In this document: positions 26,301-39,020 of the stretch, in pieces
Layout of the letters: each line of letters starts with the position of its first letter
Numbering within the stretch: the first letter of the stretch is position 1
NCBI GenBank assembly: GCA_021397835.1
Contig: JAJFZO010000731.1
Coordinates: forward strand, 186,001-250,000
Length of the DNA stretch: 64,000 bases
Reading direction: 5' to 3'
From: Moringa oleifera
Lineage: Eukaryota > Streptophyta > Magnoliopsida > Brassicales > Moringaceae
Notes under the pieces: generated by a model
Told to the model about the DNA's origin: nothing
Seen by the model: only the letters and a program-made list of their open reading frames with translations
Database searches by the model: none
Translations under genes and position numbers: made by a program

Positions 26301-26824
26301 TAATTTTTTATTGATTTAATAGAATCAGCATATTGTCTTCTAGGTTGTGTTGGAGTGGTAAGTCCTGTTGATGGGAGCGAAAGATAAATTTAGATCAAGA
26401 AAGTTGTGATTAATATAACACCAGAATCCATACATGTGCTAGTAAAAGCATTCCTCTCGCATACCTACTGTTTCTAATGAATGAAGAGGTGATGTGATAG
26501 ATGCGGTCTTCGAGGTCAATGAATTAGCACTTGGACATGGGATTTTTGTGCTTCATGCTTTGCAGAAACACGTACTTCAATCGGCAAATCAAAAAAGGAT
26601 GGAATTTATTTTATATTCTTTCAAGGTTTTGATAATCTTACTTTCTCATACTTGATATATGTGTATTATTGTATGAAAACATGTTGCATATTTGACTTGC
26701 GCTAACAATATAATCATATTACTTTCATTCTTATAAGAAATATTAAAATGAAGCACAGCTCAATTGCTTACATAGATGTTTTGTTATTAATATGGCTTTG
26801 ATTATGGTTGTCAAATGGATAAGA

Positions 26825-27420
26825 GTGGGGTATAGGAACTCCATTATGAGGATTGCAAAATGTAGCTTCTAAAATGTCATTTGTGCTTTTTACTTTCAAG
26901 TATTAATTGCAATTATGAATTTTGAGGGGAAAGGGAAATTACTATTAATCATAACCTCTCTCTCTCATTTCATTTATAAATAGAATACTTAGCAAAGTGA
27001 AAAGGCTTGATTTGTATGAAGTTTACATTTAGTGATAGGTATATTAAATAGTTAGATGACTCTTTATATTAAGGTTTTGAAGAAATGTGTAATAATTTTA
27101 ATAAAATAAATAATTATAACTTTTTATTAATATGATAAATTATAAAAAGTACTTTTAAGTCTTAACATAAAATGTTTAAGATAATTTAAATTTTTAAAAT
27201 TTTAGGTAAAGAAGCTTAACCTTAAGATAACATGTCGGGTTTAAGTTTCATAGGCATCATCTTAAAGATTCAATTCGAAGCTCACTTCACTAACCACTAA
27301 GCTTTTAGTGGATAGACAATTGTAACTTTAAATTTTAATAGGAATTGGTATATCTTTTTTTAAGAACACTAATCAATTCAAGCAATAAGAAATTTTTTCA
27401 AATTATCTAAGTTTTTATTG
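26825..27420 (+). repeat. 0.6 kb direct repeat, copy 2
   Basis: Partner of 25650-26300. Shared landmarks in order: gaggattgcaaaatgtagct, gggaaattactattaatcat, taaataattata, tcacttcactaacc and ggaattgg. Confidence 0.8.
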
Positions 27421-28886
27421 ATTTTTGAAAAAATGTTAGTGTTTAATAACATAATAGAATATATAAACATGATTTGTTCAATCAAAGTAAAGATATTAAT
27501 CTTTTTGATCATCAGCCTTTAGACTTTTAAAGTTTTAAAATCTTTCTTTTGAGAAAACCTAGTATCTTGGTGCTTTCTTGTGGTCGTAATCACATAATCA
27601 TTTTCTATTTGATCAAAAAAGGGGATGTTGTTCTGTTGGCCAAGTTCTCAACTTTAAAGATGAAAATGCAAATCCCTTGCAATAGGACCTCCTTATATAT
27701 AAAAATAGTCAACTTTGATGAAAAAAATCTCTTTTGATAAGCAAAAAAATAGTACTGAAATTGAAAAAGGCAATTATTAGATTATTAAATAGAGTCAAAA
27801 GTTAACAGCTCTGCACAAAAATAAAACTGCAACTCATCTTTCTTTTCTTCATACAGTATCCACCTTTAAGTCTTTTTGATGTTTTCAATTGAATCTCATA
27901 AAGTGAACCATAAAGAAAAAGGCTGCTTTTGAATTCAGTAAGGGCATTTTAGCATTTATCTTTGGCTTTCACAAGCACATAACAAAACAAAGACAGAGAG
28001 AGGACATCCACCAAGAATCTTCTGGCATCCTTTCAACTCATTTTGATTTCATAATCAATTCACTATATTATTAGAAATCCTACCACATGCAATACAGTAT
28101 CTTTCAAATCATGTAGGAAACATTGTCACAGGACATCAGATCTCTAATTTTATAATTTGTTCATCTGTTTGAAAAAATAAAGATATGTTTTTTCTTGTTG
28201 TAATTTATTGTATATTAAGGTGAGAATGAAAAAAATAAATGAAAGAGATCTTAGAATAAAGATGAAAAAAATTTTAAATTAAATTTATTTTTTAAAACTT
28301 TAATATATCGATTGTATATTTAGTTTTTCAATTTGGTTAGATTAGATATTGAGTCCAAAAGCCATAACTTGGACTTTCATCTAGTTATTGTAAAAGAACA
28401 AAGTAGTTTCATTGTTGAAATGTTTTAATAATGATTTAAATAAATTTTACGTACTTTTTCTAAGTTAATATTTTAATATTAAATAATTTTGACTAATAAC
28501 TTATTTTTTCACAAACTTTTTAAAAATTTAATTGTGTAAAGATTTTAAAATATATTTTTAATATTAAAAATTTAATTTTTTTTGAAGGTAATTGGAATTT
28601 TTTATTTTTGTAAAAATTTTAAAATTAAAATTTATTGTAAAATATTTGCAATTTGAATAGTCATTTTAAAAAAATTCACAACATGAACTAAATTGAAAAT
28701 TTTCAAGACAAAATTTATTGTATAAGATCTTAATTTCAATAATTCTTTTATTTTTTAAATTAATAACAACATTTAAATTGAACTCAATTAAAAAAAATTT
28801 GTAACTATAATTTAAAATTTGTTATATTTATTTTATTAAATTTATCAAGTATAAACATCTTCTTTTATAATTAAATAAACTAAAGA
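27421..28886. other. AT-rich intergenic DNA, no recognisable gene
   Basis: The 62-codon open frame at 27549-27737 shows no known motif. Nothing else is supported. Confidence 0.5.
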
Positions 28887-29050
28887 ATTAGAAGATTCTA
28901 AATCCTATTAAAACCTAAAGAACCAATTACACAATAAACAAATCAAGATCATGATGCCACATGAGATATTAATTTCTTGTGTTAATGTTATGATTGAAAA
29001 AAGAAAGTGACAGGGGATTATTAAGTAGGTATTATGGTTTTATAATATTC
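28887..29050 (-). repeat. Short LTR-like repeat, left copy
   Basis: About 160 bp from attagaagattctaaatcct to about tataata. It matches 30228-30391 over its whole length with moderate divergence. It flanks a minus-strand copia gag fragment, so in element orientation this is the 3' LTR. Confidence 0.7.
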
Positions 29051-29060
29051 TCTTCAACTA

Positions 29061-29850
29061 AGGAATATACCTTGCATTTGTAAGTATCTTTGTTGAACCA
29101 TCATCAAGCTTGAAAGCAATGGAGCCAATCCCTTTGATATCACAAGAATAATCATCTCCCATGATCACCCTTCCATTATTTACTTCTTTAAAGTCCCTAA
29201 GCCATTTATTTTTGGGATACATATTAAAGCTGTAGGAAAAATCCAGAATCTATGCTTCCTGATTCAATTATGTCAATACATCTCATTTTTGATGCAGCAA
29301 CTGCAGCATCTCCTTTCTTTCTTTGTTGTTCTTGTTGTTTCTTCTTTAATTCCTTGCAAAACTTTTGATATGATCAACTTTTTTATAGTAACAGCACTTT
29401 CTTCCAGCCTCCCTTGATTTAGACCTTGTTAGACTCGTGTTTAGTTGAATGCCTCCCTTGAGAATTCGATCTCTTTTCAAGTTTTCCTTTAACTATTAAG
29501 CCTTCACTATTACTTTCAAGGCTTCTAACCCCTTTGTTCTACATTAATTCATGCTCCTTTGATCTTATGACTGACTCCAGCTCTTCCATTGACAACGTAT
29601 CCTTGCTATACTTTATGGTATCTCTCAATTGGTCATATGCAGAAGATAGTAAGTTTAATGAGATCACAGCTTGATCTACATCACTAATCTTTTCACTGGC
29701 AACTTTCTAACTCATCAAGATTCTCATCAAGACTATTATCTTCATTCATCTTGACTTTAAAAAACTTTGTTTTGAGATATACTTTGTTGGTGAGTGATTT
29801 CATCATATACAGGCTTTCAAATGAAGAACTCAAACCATCATTATCTTGAA
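29061..29850 (-). mobile_element. Ty1/copia gag-protease remnant
   Basis: The minus strand reads FESLYMMKSLTNKVYLKTKF, then DQAVI and SYDQLRDTIKY-like pieces, SMEELESVIRSKE, a Lys-rich zinc-knuckle area, and finally WLRDFKEVNNGRVIMGDDYS and DIKGIGSIAFKLDDGSTKIL. This order (UBN2-type gag, CCHC knuckle, start of protease) is that of plant copia elements. The knuckle is damaged: the visible C..Y and A replace two of the three Cys. The protease DSG is visible near 29250, then a frameshift follows. Integrase and reverse transcriptase are absent. Multiple stops; inactive. Confidence 0.88.
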
Positions 29851-30227
29851 TCGAACTTTACAAATCCATCAATAATGAATCCAACACAAGACACTAGTAA
29901 CGAAAGACACTTAATCTTTGTATACAATTGATGAAACTCTCTTATGAAGATAAAAAGTTTGACAATTATAGGGCCATAATTCTTCAATTACAATCAAAGT
30001 TCAATACTTTTTAAAAGACTCAATCATGAGGGGGTATAAAACTTTCTTCAGTAGCAACAGAACCAAAAAACACAGAAGCTTTATATACTGCCTCTTTTGT
30101 TAACATGGCCAACAGATTTGACTACTTGTGCATTAAGCTTATGACTTGGATGATGCTCATTCTTCCAAGTCTTTATCTTCTTAGTTACTAGTCTAGAAAT
30201 GACACATTAGAAGTCTTTGCTATCAAA

Positions 30228-30391
30228 ACATTAAAAGATTCTAAATCCTATCAAAACCTGAAGAATCAATTACATAAGAAACATACGGAGATCAAGATGC
30301 CACATGAGATATCAATTTCTTGTGTTAATGTTATAAGTGAAAAAAGAAAGTGTCACAGATTATTAAACTAGGTACTATAGTCCTATAACAG
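30228..30391 (-). repeat. Short LTR-like repeat, right copy
   Basis: Partner of 28887-29050 and the 5' LTR in element orientation. On the minus strand it starts TGTTATAGGACTATAG, with the TG typical of LTRs. Immediately inside lies ttgatagcaaagac, which resembles the tRNA-Met primer site of copia elements (ttggtatcagagc) with several mismatches. I could not define a target-site duplication. Confidence 0.65.
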
Positions 30392-31119
30392 GTTTATTTT
30401 TGTCACTTATTGAGCCTTACCATGTTCTTTCCTTTATTATATAATGAATTATGAGTTTGAAAGAAGAATAACCAAGATGTTTTCATTAGCATTAAAAGAT
30501 GACAAAACCTTATGGCCTTCTATGTAAGACAAAATAGTGAGTCTGTGTCACAACTTGTCTTAGAGACTTTTTTAACTTAGACATTTTGAATTGTTTCTAC
30601 ATTTACAGATGCTAAGAAGTCACTCAAAAGGCAAGTCCATAGGCGTGGATCTCACTTTATTAAGGTTTAAGATCAAGAAAGTAGAGGGAAAAAAAAAAGG
30701 AAAAAGGGTTCTCACATTTATTAAGGTCTAAGACCAAAGTAGAGGGGAGGTAAAAGGGTCTTTATAGTTTAATTACGGGATAAGGATTTTATAGTCATTT
30801 TAAGTATTCTTTGGTCCCATGCCATTTTATTAGATTTTTTTGCTTTTTGATTTTCAAGCAGATGGGTAAGACGAGATTTTTGGTTGATTTATTATGTTGA
30901 TATAAGAAATAAAAAATAAATTTTAATCAATAATTTTATTAAATTATTATATGTTATTATTTTATAAAAAAATTAACACAACTCAAATTTAGTCGAAGAT
31001 CTGAATCTTTTCTCATAACATGAGTACCAAAAGTTATACTATAATATCATCCTTGGTGCGTAGCGCTAAATATATATTTTTTTAGTGCTAAATGTATTTT
31101 TTTAAAAAAAAATAAATTT
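30392..31119. other. No recognisable gene
   Basis: AT-rich DNA with local purine runs and a short near-duplicate (about 30650-30760: ttattaaggt(t/c)taaga(t/c)caa-like). Nothing else is seen. Confidence 0.5.
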
Positions 31120-31235
31120 AGCCCTAAATAGATTGAGTAGGAGGGAAAGTAGCAGTTTGAATGGAGTAGCAGTAGCTGTGTAGCAATATAAGAGTATAAC
31201 TGAGTAACAGTTGTCGTAGGAGTATAGCAGGATTA
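31120..31235 (-). repeat. Inverted stray piece of the CTA/CTG block
   Basis: The plus strand is rich in tagcagtagc and gtagca units. Its reverse complement reads like the CTA/CTG block of the ACC1 units (ctgctatactcctac, then gctacacagctactgctact). It lies directly beside the left edge of the 6.3 kb duplication, in opposite orientation to the arrays. Confidence 0.55.
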
Positions 31236-32701
31236 GCAAGCATCATACACCACCACATCCTATGCGGTTGGAGTGTATAAGATAAAACTGTCAGACAAAA
31301 AGTGATATGCAAGCTCAAGTCCATCAACTTTAGACCAAGCTACATAGACAAGCCAAATAAATATTACCATAACGACTTCAACTCTTGTATAAAGGTTGAA
31401 AAAAATTGCAACTTAACCCTTCAAAAAAAAAAAAAAACTTAATCCAGCTTCCACATGCAAGGTCAAACTATGAGACTTGTTATAAAATTAAGCGGTTGGT
31501 TCTAGCATTACTTTTGATGCATAGGAATTTCATGGATGAACCACTGAGTGTGTATTCTTCATTATGTTACTAGTATGTCTTCTTTGTTGGTGCTATGGCT
31601 ATATCTTTAGGCTGAGTTCCTGAAGCTGATTAGTCTTTAATAGCCATGCAATGGATGAACCACCATGTTTTCTTACAAAAGAAATTAAAATATTTATTTT
31701 TGTTTTAGGTATTGGAAAATCATATTGAAATATTTAAGCTTGTGTTAAGGCCCTAATCTAGGGGATATTCCCTTTCATGATAATTATCAATGACTAGTAG
31801 ATAATATTTAGTGCATATGTTTTTTACCGCCTTTTTAAAGTTTTTTTTTCTTAATGGAAACAATTGTTTTATCTACAAAGAGCACCAAGGAGGTGTTACC
31901 CATGTACAAGTATATTTAATTACATGTCAGAACAATGACGCCAATATGTTCCTGTTCATTTGCAGAAGAATGTCCCCTACACCATAAATGCAGTGCATGC
32001 TGCCATCTATTTTTCAGTGCCAAAATAAAGTTTTCTGTCTCTTCAAAAGACCTCTAATTTGTTTTATTCCATCCAAAGATGACCATGGAGAATAAGGACA
32101 TTGCTTTCTTAGTCTCATTTGGACCATCGACCCCTGTCCAAGGCCATACCTCTCTTGACTACTAGTCCGCACACCACCTAAGAAATGTCAATGTTGGAAA
32201 GAGCCTTCTTTTCTAATTGTCTTTTCCATGAACACCAGAAGAGATATCAATGGTCTGTTTTTCCACCTCTCATAGATAACACCAATTTACTAAAATCATC
32301 CTCTTTTTCTATGGTTGTTTGTTATAAGAAATCTTCAGAATGCATCTACATAAGTGCAAAAGTTACTGATATGAGAAAGGAAGGAAAGGGTTGTAGGTTG
32401 TGTTGGCATTAATAGTAAGATTTAGGTTCTTTTTTTGAAAATTGATTTTTGAATAAAGAAAAAGATTCATGTTCCATGTACAAAGTGTAAAACTAAGCTC
32501 TGTGGAAAAATAAGGGAGCATCACATATCTTAAGTAATGACTGAATTCTGATCTGGTTCTAGGGTAAATTGATTGCATCTATGGCTTATTTGACAATAAA
32601 TTTGCCTTCAAACTTGGAATTTCACAGACTACACATTCTATTTATACTTGTTACATCAATAATTATTGATAAAGAAGAGACTTTTTCCTTTTCTTGTCTA
32701 G

Positions 32702-34245
32702 CAAGTCCTGGTGAAGTTGGTGGATGAACCAAAGCTTGTGTATCACTGTGGGCTGACACCAAGGAAGCTATTGGTATGTGATCTGATAACTATAATGTAA
32801 CTTTTATTATATAATTTACATATTGCTTTGATATTAAAAGGTCTTGTATCTTGTTATCAAGAATTGATGGAGAACAGTCCCCAATTTGCAGTTGAAGTTC
32901 TCATTAAATTGATAAATTCTCTTGAAATTGCTAAGTGTGTTTCTAGTGGATAGTCTTTTTGGTTACTCTAATTAAAGAATACAATTCCATTACCATTTTA
33001 ACTTTAGTAAACTTGTATGATGTGGATGTCTGATATACATATATTGATGCAGCTATTTTACACTTCTTATTAATATAGAGATGAGCCTACACTCGATGGA
33101 AGTTATGAATAGACTTACAACAGCAGAACTTCCTAGAGATTTTATACACATGTACATGACTAATTGTATATCATCTTGCGAGAACATCAAGGTACATTCT
33201 TCTCCTATGCTTTGTGGTGATCTTTCTACTGGTTTTACTTCATTAGACATTCTGGGCATAGAAGGTTTGAAAACTTGAGTTGATCTGCTTCATTGTGCTT
33301 GGTTGGGTAAGTCTTCGTATGATGTGTCAATAGTTTTTCTGATAAGAAAAAAATGATGTCATCAATTTGAAACATTCAAGCTAAAGACAAGCAGATTGGA
33401 GGATTAACTTTTTATACGTAAGAAAAGTAAAATTGTAACCAAAAGAAAAAAATTGAATGAATAAAAAATGATAGACAGAAAAACACTTCGACCTACAAAT
33501 TGCTCTCTATGAGCTAAATTTAGCCATATTAACAAATTTTTTTTATCAGGCCATACTAATAATTATTTTTAGCTTCTATACAATTTCACTCTTTTAACAA
33601 GGCTTTTCTGTAGCCTTAAAGATTTTTAGATTATGTTAACTAGAAATAATCTTCTTCTTTTTTCGGATAAATACATGCAAAACACACTTGCCCGACTTGT
33701 ATGTGTTTTCCTGCAAAGTTTAATTCGAAATAAAATCATTGACAGTGCATGTATTTTTCTACATCCAGGACTATTATAATTGAGTAAGCTGATTGTTGTT
33801 TGTGTAGCCTCTTAATATTATGGTCTGCGTTAATATTGTTGTTTGTGATGTGCGGAATTAAATATATGTAAATTTTAAAGCAACATACTACTTGCAACAT
33901 AATTGTAGTAATAGCAATAAGTAATGGTAGGCTACTTATTTCAGTGGTGATATCTTAGGAAAAAGACTTAAATTCCTGATGCAATATGAAATCCTGATTC
34001 AGTTGCAAAGTTGATATTCCAAACTACATTTAATGGTGCCTCAAACTGACGTACTAGTATTGCTCGATATGGGTTTACCCTGTGTTCATAAGTCTTATTT
34101 TTGGCAGCATTTTTTGTTGATACTAATTGATAACAATTTTTATGTAATGAATGAACTATTCATTGAAGTTCAAGCTTTCTGCATTGAATTTTCATGAACT
34201 AGGGAAGCAGCTGGGTTGTTTAGGCTTCTGAAAACCTTGGAATAA
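32702..34245 (+). pseudogene. CNOT11 pseudogene, copy A (3' half)
   Basis: CNOT11 is a subunit of the CCR4-NOT deadenylase complex. Exon relics: 32702-32773 (QVLVKLVDEPKLVYHCGLTP), ~32861-32935 (ELMENSPQFAVEVLIKLINS) and 33053-33191 ([20 protein letters not shown], then [10 protein letters not shown]). Next come 33666-33744 ([20 protein letters not shown]) and 34148-34245 ([32 protein letters not shown]). These are consecutive in the conserved C-terminal domain. Lesions: TGA within the last exon; the acceptor of the fourth exon is cg instead of ag; the acceptor of the fifth has become taa. The N-terminal exons are absent from the segment. Confidence 0.93.
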
Positions 34246-34485
34246 CTGATCTTTATTGTTGAGTATTCTATGAGTTGAGCAGCTACACTTGTGTTGGTTT
34301 TTTTTTGTAGTCTGTAGATAATAACATGGCTAGTTGGTTTTTTTAGTGCTCTTGGTGATATTGTAAGTGCCATATCACACTTTTTCTTGAACAATGAGAT
34401 TTTTTTTTTCCTTCTCATTAGCAAAAAGGTAACTACAAGAAATTAGTGATGGTAACATGTAAGTGGGTTTAATTGTAGAACCAAT

Positions 34486-35145
34486 ATGGAGAGGGCTTCT
34501 TTATTGGAAGTAGTCCATGAGACAGTTGTGCTAAAGCCGATTTTTGTGTATATCGAACCGGTGAAGTTATGACCCAAATGTTTGATCTAATTGGCTGAAC
34601 AAGTGAAGGTGAACAGCTTCCATATGCGTGTTCGCTTTGAAATTAGGTGAACAAAATTGAAAGGGGACGACCATTAGCATTAAAAAAAGTACTGTTGGTG
34701 CCTCCAAATGCAGAGAGAAGTTTCTCATGTGGAGTAACAAAATCTTCTAGGGTAGTGCTAATAGAACTTCCCAGTACAAGATATGGTGACATTTGTGGCA
34801 TATGAAAGAGCTTTTTCTCTGTTTTTCCCCCATTTTCTAATTCAAGCAGTCGGTCTTTTCCAAGCATGGCCAATTGAATAACCTTAAATGCTTATTGTCA
34901 TGTGGTTGTAGACTTGTGAGCTATATGTAGTTTGCTCACCAACTTGGTTATTATTTTCATAGGTATTGGAAATTGCCTCTTCATGTGCACCCAGATATAC
35001 TCAAATAGCTGGAAAACAGCCCAACCCAGATAAAGTGGACAAAGAATGGGAAAAAGTAAATGTAGCAAAGGCTGTAAATGGCTTAAAATCAATCTTTAAT
35101 CGTGAAAATGGAATGAGTGAGATGAACTTGGAAGGATCCATTTGA
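34486..35145 (+). pseudogene. Unidentified gene fragment, copy A
   Basis: Coding-like pieces follow CNOT11 on the same strand. 34486-34570 reads MERASLLEVVHETVVLKPIF and more. About 34601-34646 reads EQVKVNSFHMRVRFEI. 34647-34805 is 53 codons with stop (LKKVLLVPPNAERSFSCGV, then VLIELPSTRYGDI). 34963-35145 is 61 codons with stop (LEIASSCAPRYTQIAGKQPN, then GMSEMNLEGSI) after an ag acceptor. The last two frames are exactly as long in copy B (40921-41079 and 41232-41414). I do not recognise the protein. Stops between pieces suggest a degraded multi-exon gene. The minus-strand open frames here are shadows. Confidence 0.5.
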
Positions 35146-36633
35146 AACTTTGGGCAATGAGATATCAAAATAAATAACATGGCAGTCCATAAGAGAAAAT
35201 ATCATATCCTAGTGGCTTGATCTATGTTCCATGAAGGTTAGGCCTCGTATTGATGATTAAACCCAATCTCATTAGAAAGCTCTAAGGATCCACAAGAATC
35301 TTAATCCTAATTTGATATACTCAAATAACTGAAAATTAACTCAACCTAACAACTCAGCTCCTAATAGTTGAGAGCCCATAACTAAAGTTAAAATACCAAG
35401 AGCTTTGCACTTTCTACACTTTCATGTTTCAGTTTTAGAATTTCCTTCAGCTAGTAAGTTAGGCATGTAAACTTCATAATTACTGGGTTATTTCCTTACT
35501 ACAGTGTATAGCACAAAGAATATAACACAGAAGCAAGAATTTATCCCCAGAGACATTAGCAGAGCAGACAGGAGCATTCTTTTCAACTAATCTTAAAACC
35601 TTAAGACTGAATGCTCAGGCAAAAACTGCACAAGTATAAACAAATTAACTTAAATATAATTAAGAAAAAAATCATAAAATCAACCATGGACTCGTATTAA
35701 ACAGCAAAGTAGAGTGCAGCAATAGATATTTACCCCAAAAGCAATACCACAAAGTTGTTTGCTGGATTTATACATGCGTCCACAAGTAGGCTTGTGTATA
35801 TAAGGAAATGACATCTTAAGTTTAGTTAAAGGTGAATGTCCAAGTGATGTTGGAATCCTAAGTACAATTCATAAGTCTAAATGAAAGTCAACTCCACATT
35901 GAGACATAAAATTCCTAGAAACAATCAATTTTTTGAACTTGTAAAATCTCTAATTTAATCGTTTCTTATTTCTTAAAATCAATCAATCAACCTCCTAGCT
36001 GTGCACGTTTATTAACTTGTGAAACAGTGAAATCACATCTAAAGTCTCGCAATCCTTACTAACGTGATCTGAACACTTTGAGCAAAGGAAGATTTATGCC
36101 CTTCATTTTTCAGCCCATAACACTGCTACTGGGTGCTTGTAGCATTTACCAACAAGGTGGAAATTTCTTGTAACTACTAAAAGTGCAGGGTTAAATAAAA
36201 AAACAAAACAAGAAGAGTGGAAATGAACTCCCAACCAATAAAACCCTTTGATAGGAGTCAAGACCTTGGAATGGACTTTTATCATGAGATTCATAGTGGC
36301 AAAATCATCAATAAAAAAAAAAAGACTGGAAGGAATCCATTATACCATTTAGTTGTATAGACATGTCAATTATTTTGCACTTGTGCGCATGTTAAAAAGT
36401 TTTCAATAAACACAAAGACTATACATTAATGCCAAAGAAAAAAAGTGTGTAGTCATGTCTTCCCCTTCCAAAGTTTCACGTTTATGTCACTTCAACCTGA
36501 ACATAGTAGCAAACTAAGTCAAGCCCAATGCCTATTCGAATACTTTTTGTCCAATAAAGCATGTCCACACACTGTGCAAAAAATAAAGGCTACAAACTTA
36601 AGTATGATATATACCAATAATCATAGCTAACTT
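35146..36633. other. Non-coding part of copy A
   Basis: No recognisable exon on either strand. The equivalent in copy B (41415-42956) is similar but carries indels, for example about 20 extra bases near 42063. Confidence 0.5.
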
Positions 36634-36810
36634 CTAAATCCCATTCCCTGCATTCATGTCACCATTCTGAAAAGTGTACATGTCATAGCCTTGCTGACGG
36701 CCTTCAAGCCATGACCCATCGTAACAATGGCCATTGGTGAAGTGATAAACTCTGAATCCATAGATTTCAACTCCAAAATATTCTTCTGCATATTTATCTC
36801 CATTTTTATG
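36634..36810 (-). pseudogene. MORN-repeat protein fragment, copy A
   Basis: The minus strand reads NGDKYAEEYFGVEIYGFRVY, then HFTNGHCYDGSWLEGRQQGY and MYTFQNGD. This matches two to three MORN repeats of plant At1g21920-type proteins (GDTYAGEYFADKMHGFGVYH, then FANGHRYEGAWHEGRRQGLG). The frame ends after NAGNGI at a TAG; a one-base shift there would restore a MORN-like EWDL reading. No other MORN exon is seen. It lies on the strand opposite to CNOT11. Confidence 0.85.
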
Positions 36811-39020
36811 AAAACAATGAAAACATAATCTATAATCATAACATACATAAGACTTCCTAAATTCAATAAAAAATTATCAAATGCATAAAATGAGGAAGTG
36901 ATGTGGTAGATATTATGAAAGCAAATGAATGTATAGTACCAATGATTCTATAATAATGATGAAATTTTAAATTGAAATAGATGAATTAGAAGAAAAGGAA
37001 AGAAAATTGACATACTATCCAAGAGATGATTGAGCAACTTCTTAAGAAATCAACATAAAGAACTTGGGAACCTTAACAACCAAAGAGAAAAAATCATCCA
37101 AATTGAAAGAAAATTACCTACTATTGAAAATAAGTAATTCAAAACCTCAACCAACAGTGAAATAAAAGCACGTTGATAAAAAAAAATAGTGAATTAAAAG
37201 CACCATAGCACATGAAAAAAATAGAGATTAATAAGCATCATACACAACCGCATCCTATGCAATTGGAGTGTACAAGATAAAACTGTCAGACAAAAAGGTA
37301 TGCAAGTTTAGGTTAATCAAACTTTAGACTAAGCTACATAGGCAAGCCAAATAAATATTACCATAACTGCTTCAGCTCTTGGATAAAGGTTGAGAAAAAT
37401 TGCGAAACCCTATTATGAACAATGGGGTTGGGCATTTTGAGATATTGATAGAGAAAATGAAAGCATCCCTATTTAACTCTAATCAATGAATCACAAAGGA
37501 GGTGACTCGACTATCCATATAGCAAAGATATATCAATAACCAAGAAACAATGAAATATTAAATTTTAAAGGACGCTTGTTTCTATGCAATTGGAGCGTAC
37601 AAGATAAAACTGTCAGACAAGAAGTGATATGCAAGCTCAAGTCAATCAACTTTAGACCATGCTACATAGGCAAGCCAAATAAATATTACCATAACGACTT
37701 CAACTCTTGTATAAAGGTTGAAAAAAATTGCAACTTGACCCTTAAAAAAAAAAAAAAAAGCTTAAGCCAACTTCCACATATAGGGTCAAACTATGAGACT
37801 TGTTATAAAATTAAGCGGGTGGTTCTAGCATTACTTTTAATACATAAGAATTTCATGGATGAACCACTGAGTATGTATTCTTCGTTATGTCACTAGTATG
37901 TCTTCTTTGTTAGTGCCATGGGTATACCTTTACGCTGAGTTCTTGAAGCTGATTAGTCTTTAATAGTCATGCAATAAATGAACCTCTGTGTTTTCCTATA
38001 AAAGAAACTAAAATAATTCTCTTTGTTTTATGTATTAGAAAATCATATTAAATATTTAAGCTTGTGTTAGGGCCCTAATCTCGAAGACATTCCCTTTCAT
38101 GATAATTATCAATGACGAATAGATAATATTTGGTGCATACGTTTTTTACCCCCTGTTTAAAGTTTTTTTTTTTTCTTAATGGAAATAATTGTTTTATCTA
38201 CAAAGAGCACCAAGGAGGTGTTACCCATGTACAAGTATATCTAATTACATGTCAAAACAATGAGGCCAATATGTTCCTATTCATTTGCAGAAAAATGTCC
38301 CCTACACAATAAATGCAGTGTATGCTGCCATCTATTTTTCAATGCCAAAATAGAGTTTTCTATCTCTTCAAAGGACCTTTAATTTGTTTTATTACATCTA
38401 AAGATGACCATGAAGAATAAGGACATTGCTTTCTTAGTCTCATTTGGACCATTGACCCCTGTCCATGGCCATACCTCTCTTGACTACTAGTCCGCACACC
38501 ACCTAGGAAATGTTAATGATGGAAAGAGCCTTCTTTTGTAATTGTCTTCTCCATGAACACCAGAAGAGATATCAACAGTCTATTTTTTCTACCTCTCATA
38601 GATAACACCAATTTACTAAAATCATCCTCTTTTTCTATGGTTGTTTGTTATAAGAAATCTTTAGAGTGCATTTACATAAGTGCAAAAGTTACTCATATGA
38701 GAAAGGAAAGAAAGGGCTGTAGGTTGTGTTGGCATTAATAGTAAGATTCTGGTTCTTTTTTTGAAAATTGATTTCTGAATAAAGAAAAAGATTCATGTTC
38801 CATAAACAAAGTGTAAAACTAAGCTCTGTGGAAAAATAAGGGAGCATCACATATCTTAAGTAATGACTGAATTTTGATATGGTTTTATGGTAAATTGATT
38901 GCATCTATGGCTTATTTGATTTGCCTTCAAACTTGGAATTTCATAGGCTACACATTCTATTTATACTTGTTGCATCAATAATTATCGATAAAGAAGAGAC
39001 TTTGTCCTTTTCTTGTCCAG

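Larger units (their letters stand above)
31261..37582 (+). repeat. 6.3 kb segmental tandem duplication, copy A
   Basis: This 6322-bp segment is repeated directly at 37583-43882 with about the same length and high similarity throughout. The junction at 37582/37583 joins cgcttgtttc to tatgcaattgg. The same cgcttgtttc occurs at 43873-43882, followed there by unrelated sequence, so the end point is defined to the base. A ~180 bp subrepeat (atcctatgc-attggagtgta ... aaggttga-aaaaattgc) occurs near both ends of each copy, at about 31234, 37233, 37583 and 43534, and may have supplied the homology for unequal exchange. Confidence 0.93.

Noticed and set aside
28870..30400. Target-site duplication around the copia remnant
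   Set aside because: No convincing 5-bp match can be read at the two borders, which are themselves uncertain by a few bases.
34643..34873. 76-codon minus-strand open frame in copy A
   Set aside because: It overlaps the plus-strand coding-like pieces, and copy B does not keep it.
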